In this document: positions 1 through 7,254 of the stretch, piece after piece
How the letters are laid out: each line of letters opens with the position of its first letter
How positions within the stretch are numbered: the first letter of the stretch is position 1
NCBI GenBank assembly: GCA_934462945.1
Contig: CAKSJF010000032.1
Span: 1-26,352 of the forward strand
Direction: 5' to 3'
From: an uncultured Clostridia bacterium
GTDB taxonomy: Bacteria; Bacillota; Clostridia; UBA1381
Length of the DNA stretch: 26,352 nt
Translations under genes and position numbers: made by a program
Notes under the pieces: generated by a model
Database searches by the model: none
Seen by the model: the letters and a program-made list of their open reading frames with translations, nothing else
What the model was told of the DNA's origin: nothing

Positions 1-424
1 GATCAAGACAATACATAATAATAGGAATTTTGTATTTTTTCTTATATGCAATAGCTGCATGCGCCATCATCACAGGCGAAAGCTGATTGCAATATACAAC
101 ATCAAACGGCTTTCCATCTGATGCAGCACATTTCTTTGAAAGCACAAAAAGTGTTGATGAAATAACATAGCTATAATAATTCATCATCCGTTTAATACTT
201 CCCTTTCCTCTTGGAACTGTGTAACATCGATGAACCTTCACGCCATTAATTACTTCATCCGCATGTTTCCCCCGACCATATCCTTTATAGAGAATTCCCT
301 CAGGATAATTGGGATAACCTGTGATTACCTGAACCTCATGCCCCCGATGAACCATTTCTTCGCATATATCACTTACCCGGAATGGTTCCGGATAGTAATA
401 CTGACAAACAACTAATATTTTCAT
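1..424 (-). CDS. GT4-family glycosyltransferase, WbuB-like (N-terminal part only)
   Basis: The first 141 codons of a glycosyltransferase read on the minus strand from an ATG at 424 and run off the left edge with no stop. The protein begins MKILVVCQYYYPEPFR, followed by a HEVQVITGYPNYPEG stretch. This is the usual N-terminal Rossmann half of GT-B fold, GT4-family enzymes of the WbuB type, which transfer a sugar from a nucleotide donor onto a lipid-linked glycan at the inner membrane face. Its start overlaps the stop of the upstream epimerase by 4 bp (ATGA), so the two are probably translationally coupled. Donor and acceptor sugars cannot be told, and the catalytic C-terminal domain lies outside the window. 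Confidence 0.85.
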   Translation of the reverse strand, partial: MKILVVCQYYYPEPFRVSDICEEMVHRGHEVQVITGYPNYPEGILYKGYGRGKHADEVINGVKVHRCYTVPRGKGSIKRMMNYYSYVISSTLFVLSKKCAASDGKPFDVVYCNQLSPVMMAHAAIAYKKKYKIPIIMYCLD

Positions 425-1344
425 CCTCGGCATTTCTCCTTATATTCCTTTACCTCGTCTACAATTCCAACCTGAAATGTTCTCGGATGATAACCGAAAG
501 CGTTGGTTGCTTCTTCATGTGAGAAGGTTCTTGGCTCGCAGAGGCGTTGTACCTTTTCTCTGTAGTCTTTCTTCGTCAGCGTAAAAATGTATATCATCCA
601 GGCACCCGAATAAGCAAGCCAATAAGGACAATTAATGAATTTCACATTCTTTCCGAGATTTTTCCCTATTTCAGCGAGCATATTCCGAAGTAGGATAGGC
701 TCACCGCCAGAAAGGTTAAAATCCTTGTTTTCCACTGCTTTTTGATTTATGAGAACAGCATAATAAGCATCCCCCAGATCCTTATAATGAACAGGCTGTA
801 GCTCATATCTTGCTCCATTTACAACCGGCATAAATGGCAGCTTATCGACCATTTTGATGAAATTCACAACATTGTTATCCGTAACATTTCCATAAATCAT
901 AGTAGGACGAAGGATCGTCAAAATAATGTTCTTCTCTTTGCATATTCTATATACATATTCATCAATTCTTCTGTATTCTTCTCCTGCAGCCTTATATTTT
1001 GAGTAGATACCCGTTGTGTGAACAAGGATGAGTCTACGCACATTACAGCAGGCGGCAGCATCTGCAACCTTACACGACCAGCGGATACCAGCCACATGAA
1101 CCACAGTATCCGCATCCCTGAATGCTTCCTGCAACAGAGAAGTATCTGTTATTTCCCCACTAAACTTCTGCACACCAGGAATCAGCTGTTCCAATTCTTT
1201 TGTATCAGATGTACTCCTAACAACTGCACGAATGCCGTCCGGAAACATCGCTTGGACTTTTTCTAAATTTTTACCGATAGCTTCTGTAAAAGCGCCTCCC
1301 GATTTCTTACCGGTTGCACCGATCAGAACAAGTATTTTCTTCAC
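421..1344 (-). CDS. Atypical SDR-family NAD-dependent epimerase/dehydratase of a glycan cluster
   Basis: A protein of 307 residues with an N-terminal nucleotide-binding segment (KKILVLIGATGKKSGG, residues 2-17), a DADTVVHVAG strand, and an HTTGIYSKYKAAGEEY stretch that supplies a YxxxK pair. RPTMIYG and LQPVHYKDLG segments follow, as in NAD(P)-dependent sugar epimerases and NmrA-like atypical SDRs. It probably modifies a nucleotide sugar, or a lipid-linked sugar, for the exopolysaccharide made by this operon. The substrate is unknown. The start is GTG at 1344 and overlaps the stop of the sugar transferase by 4 bp (GTGA). The GATGKKSGG loop departs from the classical GxxGxxG spacing, which is why it is called atypical. 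The family call is firm, the activity is not. Confidence 0.8.
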   Translation of the reverse strand: MKKILVLIGATGKKSGGAFTEAIGKNLEKVQAMFPDGIRAVVRSTSDTKELEQLIPGVQKFSGEITDTSLLQEAFRDADTVVHVAGIRWSCKVADAAACCNVRRLILVHTTGIYSKYKAAGEEYRRIDEYVYRICKEKNIILTILRPTMIYGNVTDNNVVNFIKMVDKLPFMPVVNGARYELQPVHYKDLGDAYYAVLINQKAVENKDFNLSGGEPILLRNMLAEIGKNLGKNVKFINCPYWLAYSGAWMIYIFTLTKKDYREKVQRLCEPRTFSHEEATNAFGYHPRTFQVGIVDEVKEYKEKCRG

Positions 1345-2216
1345 TTATGTACCCCCTCGCGATTTTCAGATCTTCTTATCTCCCCCGTTCCTCCTTCAAC
1401 AATGCTCTTGTCGCCGCCGAACACTCCGACAGAACCCAGGAAGCATTTAACATCCATCGCAAACGCTTTCAAGCCTCCCTTTGCCAATTCAGAAGCATAG
1501 AAGCCATCCAGCTTTGACTTTTCCGGAATTTCAAGCTCATCCCTGCCATTAATTTGCGCCCATCCCGTAAGTCCGGGTTTTATATTATTTGCGCCATACT
1601 GATCTCTTTCTGCCGTTAAAACATCCTGATTCCAAAGTCCCGGTCTTGGTCCAATCACTGACATAGTTCCAATAAAAATATCCCAAATCTGCGGCAGCTC
1701 ATCAAGGCTATGCTTTCTACAAAATTTACCCACTCGGGTTATATACTGTTCCGGGTTAACCAGCATATGTGTAGGAACATCATGAGGCGTCGACATTTTC
1801 ATGCTTCGAAACTTATGTAAATAAAAATACCTCTTGTTTTGTCCAAGCCGTTTCTGTGAAAAAATAACCGGTCCCGGATCATCTAAATAAATGGCTAAGG
1901 ATATAATTGCAAATACAGGAGACAACAGCACCAGTCCTCCCAAGGACAAAAAAATATCTAATCCCCTCTTGATAAACCTTTCGTATACGCTTGGAACATA
2001 ACAACACTCGCCCACTGCCTCAAGATGTCCACATACGCCATCCGCATTTTGTCTGTCTCTTTCATCCTGTACAAATACAACCCTTTTCCCCTCCATAGGA
2101 TTTCTGTATTTGCTTTTATGATACATTATTTTTGGTACAGAATGTTTCATAGTTTCCGTTTCAATATTCATCCTGACACTGTTGAATCTCTTTCCCCATC
2201 TGCTCATCTTATCCAT
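1341..2216 (-). CDS. Initiating sugar transferase (polyprenyl-phosphate glycosyl-1-phosphate transferase, PglC/WecP-type)
   Basis: The bacterial sugar transferase domain (PF02397) occupies roughly residues 80-265. It has a reentrant membrane helix (RGLDIFLSLGGLVLLSPVF, 84-102), an HKFRSM motif near 134-139, the catalytic Asp-Glu pair in SLDELPQIW (D172, E173), IGPRP at 188-192 and LTGWAQINGRDE near 216-227. Such enzymes move a sugar-1-phosphate from UDP-sugar to undecaprenyl phosphate, the first step of glycan assembly. About 75 residues with no recognised domain precede the catalytic part. The ATG at 2225 touches AAAAAGG with no spacer, so the ATG at 2216 (9 nt after AAAAAGG) is the better start, giving 291 residues. 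It sits between the acetyltransferase and the epimerase in one operon. Confidence 0.88.
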   Translation of the reverse strand: MDKMSRWGKRFNSVRMNIETETMKHSVPKIMYHKSKYRNPMEGKRVVFVQDERDRQNADGVCGHLEAVGECCYVPSVYERFIKRGLDIFLSLGGLVLLSPVFAIISLAIYLDDPGPVIFSQKRLGQNKRYFYLHKFRSMKMSTPHDVPTHMLVNPEQYITRVGKFCRKHSLDELPQIWDIFIGTMSVIGPRPGLWNQDVLTAERDQYGANNIKPGLTGWAQINGRDELEIPEKSKLDGFYASELAKGGLKAFAMDVKCFLGSVGVFGGDKSIVEGGTGEIRRSENREGVHK

Positions 2217-2243
2217 GTTTAACATCCTTTTTAATACAAAGTA

Positions 2244-2741
2244 CTATTTCCTATTAAAAACACTGCCAGCTTCTATTTTCAGAAAATCCCTCACGTTTGA
2301 CCCAGCCATAATAACAGACCCTGAATTAACATGAACGTATCTTCCTATCGTTACATCATGATCAATAATTGCTCCCGGCGAAATAATACACCCCTCTCCA
2401 ATGACAACATTTGAGTTGACAACCGCCTTAGGTTCAATCACTGTTCCTGCCCCTATTTGACAACTTTTACTAAGGTAGGCGGTTGTATGTATTAAAATTG
2501 GTATCTCATACTGCAGCTCCTTTAAAGTGCGGTAAATTTTTTCTCTCAGTTGATTGTCCCCAATACTTACAATTGCAGAATCGTACTCCGATCGGAATTT
2601 TGGCAAATCAGATATTCTTCCAATAGCACACTGACAATGATCATCAATGTAACAAATTGTATGATAAATCCCAATTGACTCCGCAATTTCTCTGATTACC
2701 TTTCCATGTCCTCCTGCGCCAACAATCAACAACCTTTTCAT
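2244..2741 (-). CDS. PglD/NeuD-like sugar O/N-acetyltransferase with left-handed beta-helix
   Basis: This protein of 165 residues has an N-terminal Rossmann-like domain (MKRLLIVGAGGHGKVIREIA) followed by hexapeptide repeats of a left-handed beta helix (IGAGTVIEPKAVVNSNVVIGEGCIIS and further, residues about 95-160). His in IIDHDVTIG matches the catalytic base of PglD/NeuD enzymes, which acetylate an amino-sugar nucleotide with acetyl-CoA. PglD family members are usually 190-220 residues, so this one is short at the C-terminus, although the helix ends cleanly. It is the first gene of the glycan operon, 18 nt ahead of the ATG at 2225, and pairs naturally with the PglC-type transferase next to it. 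No aminotransferase or dehydratase partner lies inside the window. Confidence 0.82.
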   Translation of the reverse strand: MKRLLIVGAGGHGKVIREIAESIGIYHTICYIDDHCQCAIGRISDLPKFRSEYDSAIVSIGDNQLREKIYRTLKELQYEIPILIHTTAYLSKSCQIGAGTVIEPKAVVNSNVVIGEGCIISPGAIIDHDVTIGRYVHVNSGSVIMAGSNVRDFLKIEAGSVFNRK

Positions 2742-2834
2742 ACGTTTAAACTCTCTCTTTTTTCATGTTTTTTATCCGGTAAATGATTTAAAGCATGCTT
2801 TGATCACTGTTAATTTCTTATTCCAAACCAATTA

Positions 2835-2898
2835 AACGTTCGCTCGGATTATATGTAAAAAATACGAACGTTCGCTCGAACGTTCTGTAAAAAATATG
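2835..2898. repeat. 32-bp tandem repeat, two copies
   Basis: Two adjacent 32-nt units (2835-2866 and 2867-2898) share AACGTTCGCTCG at their start and TGTAAAAAATA at the same later offset; the 7 bases between differ. Each unit therefore carries one CGAACGTT arm. The second unit starts with the palindrome used in leader hairpin 2. The repeat lies wholly within the transcribed leader of the minus-strand glycan operon. Confidence 0.8.
2856..2885 (-). terminator. Terminator-like hairpin 2 in the glycan-operon leader (possible attenuator)
   Basis: On the minus strand GAACGTTCG (2885-2877) is the perfect complement of CGAACGTTC (2874-2866) around a 2-nt centre. As RNA this gives an 8-bp stem with a GAGC tetraloop. 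It is followed by GTATTTTTTAC, again six U. This is the second hairpin plus U-run in the same leader, with the same ATTTTTTAC tail as hairpin 1. The palindrome could equally be a protein-binding DNA site. Confidence 0.5.
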
Positions 2899-2920
2899 TC
2901 TGCACCTATCGGCTGCAAAC
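2887..2920 (-). terminator. Terminator-like hairpin 1 in the glycan-operon leader (possible attenuator)
   Basis: On the minus strand GTTTGCA (2920-2914) can pair with TGCAGAC (2904-2898), a 7-bp stem with one G-U pair. A further CC/GG pair closes inside after a bulged G. The stem is followed at once by ATATTTTTTAC, a run of six U in RNA. The hairpin lies about 25 nt after the predicted transcription start and ahead of all coding sequence, so it would attenuate rather than end the operon. Confidence 0.5.
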
Positions 2921-2949
2921 AATTTTCTACATTACCTCTTTTCTTTATT

Positions 2950-2978
2950 ATCATAACATATTCGATTTTATTTGTCAA
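2950..2978 (-). promoter_or_regulatory. Sigma-A promoter of the glycan operon
   Basis: On the minus strand TTGACA (2978-2973) and TATGAT (2955-2950) are separated by exactly 17 nt. Transcription would begin near 2943, leaving a leader of about 200 nt before the acetyltransferase start at 2741. Confidence 0.75.
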
Positions 2979-3051
2979 TATCACAGAAAAAATTTGTTAT
3001 TTTTTGTTACCCCTAACCAGAAAATCAAATTCAGAATGAATATATGATGAA

Positions 3052-3138
3052 AAACTGTCATAAAAACGAATTAATTTTCCCCGTTTTCTTTCTCCTCCCA
3101 AAAACAGACGCCCGCATATTTCTGCCCGATGACAGTTT
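3052..3138. repeat. 10-bp inverted repeat enclosing 67 nt; possible structured RNA or cruciform
   Basis: AAACTGTCAT at 3052-3061 is perfectly complementary to ATGACAGTTT at 3129-3138. Inside, AAAACG (near 3064) can pair with CGTTTT (near 3080), and CAGA with TCTG further on, so a three-way junction is possible on either strand. It lies between the divergent promoters at 2978 and 3177. No known RNA family was recognised, and the rest of 2979-3176 holds no gene that I can support. Confidence 0.35.
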
Positions 3139-3176
3139 ATTCTTTTATTTTAACACACTAAGGATCGCATTTTTAT

Positions 3177-3205
3177 TTGACAGCGTAAAACGAATATGAT
3201 ACAAT
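3177..3205 (+). promoter_or_regulatory. Sigma-A promoter for the Toprim/DUF4093 gene
   Basis: TTGACA (3177-3182), a 17-nt spacer and TACAAT (3200-3205) make a near-consensus promoter. The predicted start near 3212 leaves a leader of about 20 nt that contains the AAAGGAG ribosome binding site at 3213-3219. Confidence 0.8.
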
Positions 3206-3230
3206 ATAGACCAAAGGAGTGGGATGGAAA

Positions 3231-3818
3231 TTGTATCATATTAAGGAATGTATCATTGTTGAGGGCGTTTATGACAAAATCAAGCTTTCTCAATTTTTAG
3301 ACGCAGTGATTTTTGTTACAAACGGGTTTCAGATTTATCACGACAAAAAAACACTCCAGGCATTTTGCAATATGGCGAAGAAAACCGGCGCTGTGATTCT
3401 GACCGATTCCGATTCGGCAGGCTTTCGGATTCGCAGCTATTTAAAACAGTTTTTGCCGGAGGAGTGTGTGAAGCATGCGTATATCCCGGAAATTTCCGGA
3501 AAAGAACGGCGGAAAGCGCAGCCGGGAAAAGAGGGGATTCTCGGTGTGGAGGGGATTTCCGAGGAAATCATCCTGAACGCATTAAAAAATGCCGGCTGCA
3601 CGATTGACGGAGACAAGCATACTCCGAAAGCTGCCGCAAGCATCACAAAGGCGGATTTTTACACCGCCGGCTTGTCCGGAGGAGCAGACAGCGCAAGACT
3701 GCGCCGTCAGTTTGCAGAATCAATCGGTCTGCCCGGAAAAATTTCTTCTAATATGCTGCTCCAGGCTGTCAACCGTTTGATGACACGGGAAGAATTTTTT
3801 ATGCGGTGCAAACAGTGA
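3231..3818 (+). CDS. Toprim-domain DUF4093 protein, ribonuclease M5-like
   Basis: The N-terminal Toprim domain shows the catalytic Glu in CIIVEGVYDKIKL (E11) and the acidic pair in LTDSDSAG (D59, D61), followed by SGKERRKAQPGKEGILGVEG, typical of RNase M5-like proteins, and a C-terminal DUF4093-type region. RNase M5 matures 5S rRNA in Firmicutes; whether this protein does so is inferred from family only. The frame is open from a GTG at 3219, but that codon overlaps the ribosome binding site AAAGGAG (3213-3219). The TTG at 3231, 11 nt downstream, gives a protein starting MYHIKECIIVEG, which matches where this family normally begins (195 residues). It has its own promoter and stands alone. Confidence 0.78.
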   Translation: MYHIKECIIVEGVYDKIKLSQFLDAVIFVTNGFQIYHDKKTLQAFCNMAKKTGAVILTDSDSAGFRIRSYLKQFLPEECVKHAYIPEISGKERRKAQPGKEGILGVEGISEEIILNALKNAGCTIDGDKHTPKAAASITKADFYTAGLSGGADSARLRRQFAESIGLPGKISSNMLLQAVNRLMTREEFFMRCKQ

Positions 3819-3941
3819 AAACCTGCCAATCGGGCGCTGTTCATCCTTTGTTAATAAATTATCAATTCACACAAAAAAAGAATCGCCGCAAAATAATAAT
3901 CAAGCGAAATGATCAAATTTATAAAAATTAGGGGAAAAAGA

Positions 3942-3970
3942 TTGCATTTTTTCTAAAAATCAGTTATAAT
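3942..3970 (+). promoter_or_regulatory. Sigma-A promoter of pckA
   Basis: TTGCAT (3942-3947), a 17-nt spacer and a perfect TATAAT (3965-3970). Transcription would begin near 3977, about 50 nt before the pckA ATG. No catabolite-responsive element was recognised around it. Confidence 0.75.
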
Positions 3971-4028
3971 AGATCATGGCATTGAATCATCATTCAAGCG
4001 TAACGAATCAAGAAAAGAGGTTATTAGA

Positions 4029-5633
4029 ATGTCAAAAATTGATTTAACAAAGTATGGAATCACCGGCACAACTGAAATCGTGCACAACCCTTCCTATGAA
4101 ATGCTTTTCGAGGAAGAAACAAAACCAGGTCTTGAGGGCTTTGAAAAGGGTCAGGTCAGTGAACTGGGCGCTGTGAACGTTATGACTGGTGTATATACCG
4201 GCCGTTCACCGAAAGATAAGTTTATTGTAGAGGATGAAAATTCAAAAGATACTGTTTGGTGGACTTCGGATGAATATAAAAACGACAACCACCCGGCAAG
4301 CCAGAAGGCATGGGAATCGGTAAAGGACATTGCTATCCGCGAACTTTCCAACAAGAGACTGTTTGTTGTGGACGCATTCTGCGGAACAAACAAGGATACC
4401 AGAATGGCAATCCGTTTCATCGTTGAGGTTGCATGGCAGGCTCATTTTGTAACAAACATGTTCATTCAGCCGACAGCAGAAGAATTAGAAAACTTTGAGC
4501 CGGATTTCGTTGTTTACAACGCATCCAAGGCAAAGGTTGAAAACTACAAGGAATTAGGCTTAAATTCCGAAACAGCTGTTATGTTCAACATCACAAGCCG
4601 TGAACAGGTAATCGTAAACACATGGTACGGCGGCGAAATGAAAAAGGGTATGTTCTCCATGATGAACTACTACCTCCCGCTCCGCGGAATCGCTTCCATG
4701 CACTGCTCTGCAAACACCGATATGAACGGTAAAAATACCGCGATCTTCTTCGGTCTTTCCGGAACAGGTAAAACCACCCTTTCCACCGATCCGAAACGTC
4801 TCTTAATCGGCGACGACGAGCACGGCTGGGACGATAACGGCGTATTCAACTTTGAGGGCGGTTGCTATGCAAAGGTTATCAACCTCGACAAGGATTCCGA
4901 GCCGGACATCTACAACGCAATCAAGAGAAACGCACTCTTAGAGAACGTTACCTTAGACGAAAACGGAAAAATCGACTTTGACGATAAGAGCGTGACAGAA
5001 AACACCCGTGTTTCCTATCCGATCGACCATATTACAAATATTGTCCGTCCTGTTTCCGCAGCTCCGGACGCAAAGAATGTAATCTTCTTATCCGCAGATG
5101 CATTCGGTGTTCTTCCGCCGGTATCCATTCTGACTCCGGAACAGACACAATACTACTTCCTCTCCGGCTTTACTGCAAAGCTGGCAGGAACAGAGCGCGG
5201 TATCACAGAGCCGACTCCGACCTTCTCCGCATGCTTCGGTCAGGCATTCTTAGAGCTGCACCCGACTAAATACGCAGAGGAACTTGTGAAGAAAATGCAA
5301 AAGAGCGGTGCAAAGGCATACCTCGTAAATACAGGCTGGAACGGAACAGGCAAGAGAATTTCCATCCGTGACACCCGCGGTATTATTGACGCAATCTTAA
5401 ACGGCGATATCAAAAACGCTCCGACAAAGACCATTCCGTACTTCAACTTTGAAGTGCCGACAGAGTTGCCGGGCGTTGACAAGAATATCTTAGATCCGCG
5501 CGACACCTACTCGGATGCTTCTGAATGGGAAAAGAAAGCACAGGATCTGGCAGACAGATTCATTAAGAACTTTGCAAAATATGAGGGCAATGCAGCAGGC
5601 AAAGCACTCGTAAGTGCAGGTCCGCAGAAATAA
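4029..5633 (+). CDS. pckA: Phosphoenolpyruvate carboxykinase (ATP)
   Basis: The enzyme of 534 residues has the usual length and motifs of ATP-dependent PEPCK: TGRSPKDKF near residues 57-65 (oxaloacetate-binding Arg), the P-loop GLSGTGKTTL (242-251), the kinase-2 metal site in LIGDDEHGW (DDEH 262-265), and a C-terminal GWNGTGKRISIRDTR segment. It interconverts oxaloacetate + ATP and PEP + CO2 + ADP in the cytoplasm. In anaerobic gut Clostridia it often runs in the CO2-fixing, ATP-forming direction; that direction is inference here. The ATG at 4029 follows AAGAGG at a workable distance. It is a single-gene unit with its own promoter and a strong terminator downstream. Nothing odd was seen in the sequence. 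Confidence 0.97.
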   Translation: MSKIDLTKYGITGTTEIVHNPSYEMLFEEETKPGLEGFEKGQVSELGAVNVMTGVYTGRSPKDKFIVEDENSKDTVWWTSDEYKNDNHPASQKAWESVKDIAIRELSNKRLFVVDAFCGTNKDTRMAIRFIVEVAWQAHFVTNMFIQPTAEELENFEPDFVVYNASKAKVENYKELGLNSETAVMFNITSREQVIVNTWYGGEMKKGMFSMMNYYLPLRGIASMHCSANTDMNGKNTAIFFGLSGTGKTTLSTDPKRLLIGDDEHGWDDNGVFNFEGGCYAKVINLDKDSEPDIYNAIKRNALLENVTLDENGKIDFDDKSVTENTRVSYPIDHITNIVRPVSAAPDAKNVIFLSADAFGVLPPVSILTPEQTQYYFLSGFTAKLAGTERGITEPTPTFSACFGQAFLELHPTKYAEELVKKMQKSGAKAYLVNTGWNGTGKRISIRDTRGIIDAILNGDIKNAPTKTIPYFNFEVPTELPGVDKNILDPRDTYSDASEWEKKAQDLADRFIKNFAKYEGNAAGKALVSAGPQK

Positions 5634-5653
5634 AAATTTATTTTGAAATACAC

Positions 5654-5683
5654 AAAAAAGCGCACCGTATGGTGCGCTTTTTG
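5654..5683 (+). terminator. Rho-independent terminator of pckA
   Basis: AAAAAGCGCACC (5655-5666) pairs with GGTGCGCTTTTT (5671-5682) across a GTAT loop, 21 nt after the pckA stop. The A-run and T-run on the two flanks mean it could also work on the other strand, although no minus-strand gene ends here. Confidence 0.92.
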
Positions 5684-5791
5684 CTTTCTGTACTCTTTTT
5701 GTGCTTTTGCTCAAGAGAGCCTTTTTTAACCTTTTTTTCTTTTCTGCATATGATAAATAAACACAAAATATGAATGCAGGGAGGGAACATT

Positions 5792-6466
5792 ATGCGGCTG
5801 GGATTAGGGAAACCGTCGTTTTTTCGCAATCCGCACAAAGTCTCTTTTTTTCTTCGATTTTCTCTGGGGTTGCTTTTATCAGCATTTCTGCTTGGTGTTT
5901 TTTTTGCGCGGCTATATCCAAATTATCTTGCCTATCTGAAAATGTATGCAACCAACACCGCTACACAGCTTTTAAATGAAAGCTTTTTGGAGGAATCGGA
6001 TTGCTTTCAGAATGCGCTCCAGATTCTGAAAAAAAATACCGGAGAGATCAGCGCGGTAGAATCAAACCCTGCCGCCCTAAACCAGATCCGCGCAAGGCTT
6101 GTACAGCGGATGAGTCAGAAACTTTCGGAAAACACAGGCGGAACACTGCGGATCCCGTTTGGTAACCTTTTCAAAAATGAAACACTCTCCGGCATCGGAC
6201 CGAAAATTCCGATCCGTATTGTCCCCTCCGGAATCGTCCGGGCAGATTTCCGGCAGGAATTCACCTCCGCCGGAATCAATCAGGTAAAACACAGCATTTA
6301 CCTGGATGCAGAAATTACCGTTGCGGTCATTTCAGCCGGGATTACACGCTCCGAAACCGTTTCTATCAGCATTCCGGCAGCAGAAACCGTCATTGTGGGA
6401 GAAGTACCCAGCTACTATGCGCAAAATGCCTCCCTCCCCATTCTTGATTCCACACTGAAAAACTGA
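5792..6466 (+). CDS. yunB: YunB-family sporulation protein
   Basis: A protein of 224 residues with a hydrophobic N-terminal segment (FFLRFSLGLLLSAFLLGVFFARLYP) that acts as a membrane anchor or signal, then a soluble domain with the features of YunB: GPKIPIRIVPSG, ADFRQEFTSAGINQVKHSIYL and a C-terminal AAETVIVGEVPSYY. YunB is needed for proper spore formation in Bacillus subtilis, where it belongs to the sigma-E regulon; its molecular function is unknown. The frame is open from 5774, but AGGGAGGG (5778-5785) sits 6 nt before the ATG at 5792, which fixes the start there. It follows the pckA terminator. No sigma-E promoter could be placed convincingly. It is evidence that the organism forms spores. 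Confidence 0.85.
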   Translation: MRLGLGKPSFFRNPHKVSFFLRFSLGLLLSAFLLGVFFARLYPNYLAYLKMYATNTATQLLNESFLEESDCFQNALQILKKNTGEISAVESNPAALNQIRARLVQRMSQKLSENTGGTLRIPFGNLFKNETLSGIGPKIPIRIVPSGIVRADFRQEFTSAGINQVKHSIYLDAEITVAVISAGITRSETVSISIPAAETVIVGEVPSYYAQNASLPILDSTLKN

Positions 6467-6485
6467 AAATTCGTCATTTTTCCCA

Positions 6486-6514
6486 TAGACAAAATTTTTG
6501 ATTTGCAGTATAAT
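6486..6514 (+). promoter_or_regulatory. Sigma-A promoter of the flavodoxin-fold reductase
   Basis: TAGACA (6486-6491), a 17-nt spacer and a perfect TATAAT (6509-6514), 39 nt upstream of the reductase start. It begins just after the yunB stop. Confidence 0.7.
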
Positions 6515-6553
6515 ATAATATGGTTATTTATGTTTAGAAAGGGGCTTTTATTG

Positions 6554-7126
6554 ATGAAAATTACAGCATTAAACGGAAGTGTTCACACAGACGGCAACAC
6601 TGCTTTTTTACTGCATGAGGTTTTAAAAAATATAGAGGGCGCGGAAATCAAGTTCATTTCTGTTCCGGAGGCGATTGCGGACGCAAAATACCCGTTCTGC
6701 GTTTCCTGTTCGAATCCCTGCACGATGAACTGCTACCGCGGCACAAAGCTGGAAGAAGCCTACAACGCTGTGGACTGGGCGGATTTTGTTCTTATCGGAT
6801 CACCGGTTTATTTCGGTTCAATGACCGGTCAGCTGAAAGCATTCTTTGATAAAACAAAGGCTGTCCGCGCTGAAAAACGCTGGCTCGGAAAGCCGATGGC
6901 GGCAGTCTCGGTCGGCGGCTCGAAATACGGCGGTCAGGAACGCACCATTGATCATATTCAGTCCTGCGCAATGGTTTTGGGTATGGATATTGTCGGAAAC
7001 GGAAGTGCGCTCGGCATGGGACATTTTGGAGTATCCGCACAAGCGCCTGCCTCGGAGGATTCCTTTGCAATTGCCCAGTGTAAGAGCCTTGCAAACGCAA
7101 TTTGCGCATATCTTTTGAATAAATAA
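6554..7126 (+). CDS. NADPH-dependent FMN reductase / flavodoxin-fold oxidoreductase
   Basis: This protein of 190 residues begins MKITALNGSVHTDGNTAFLL, the phosphate-binding loop of FMN-binding flavodoxin-like NAD(P)H reductases (GSxxxxGNT). SPVYFGSMTGQLKAFFDKT follows near residue 80, the second flavin contact typical of the iron-sulfur flavoprotein/NADPH-FMN reductase group. Cysteines in FCVSCSNPCTMNCYRG (about residues 52-67) recall the Cys cluster of iron-sulfur flavoproteins, but the spacing is not decisive. The start at 6554 is chosen because AGAAAGGGG lies a little upstream and because the in-frame 6503 start would overlap the promoter. It stands alone; substrate unknown. Confidence 0.82.
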   Translation: MKITALNGSVHTDGNTAFLLHEVLKNIEGAEIKFISVPEAIADAKYPFCVSCSNPCTMNCYRGTKLEEAYNAVDWADFVLIGSPVYFGSMTGQLKAFFDKTKAVRAEKRWLGKPMAAVSVGGSKYGGQERTIDHIQSCAMVLGMDIVGNGSALGMGHFGVSAQAPASEDSFAIAQCKSLANAICAYLLNK

Positions 7127-7254
7127 GTATATTTACCGCATTTTGGGTTACATTAGGACAGAATGAAAAATTTTTAAAAGAAAAAAAGGATTTTTCCTTT
7201 GCGTGTCGAAATAAGTAATATAGTGAGATTTATTTTTGGAAAGGACGAAAGGGT

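Noticed and set aside
230..415. A 61-codon plus-strand open frame at the left end
   Set aside because: It is opposite the glycosyltransferase coding sequence, whose conserved N-terminus is clear.
2848..2853. A perfect TATAAT on the minus strand within the glycan leader, a possible second promoter
   Set aside because: The position 17 nt upstream reads AGCGAA and there is no TGn extension; the promoter at 2978-2950 is far better.
5749..5756. CATATGAT as a possible sigma-E -10 box for yunB
   Set aside because: It only partly matches the sigma-E -10 and no matching -35 element lies 14-15 nt upstream.
7185..7200. Small hairpin AAAGGA-TTTT-TCCTTT between the reductase and dnaG
   Set aside because: A 6-bp AT-rich stem with no U-run after it; not convincing as a terminator.
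7127..7254. Search for the dnaG promoter
   Set aside because: Several AT-rich -10-like words occur, but none has a -35 box at 16-18 nt, so none is reported.
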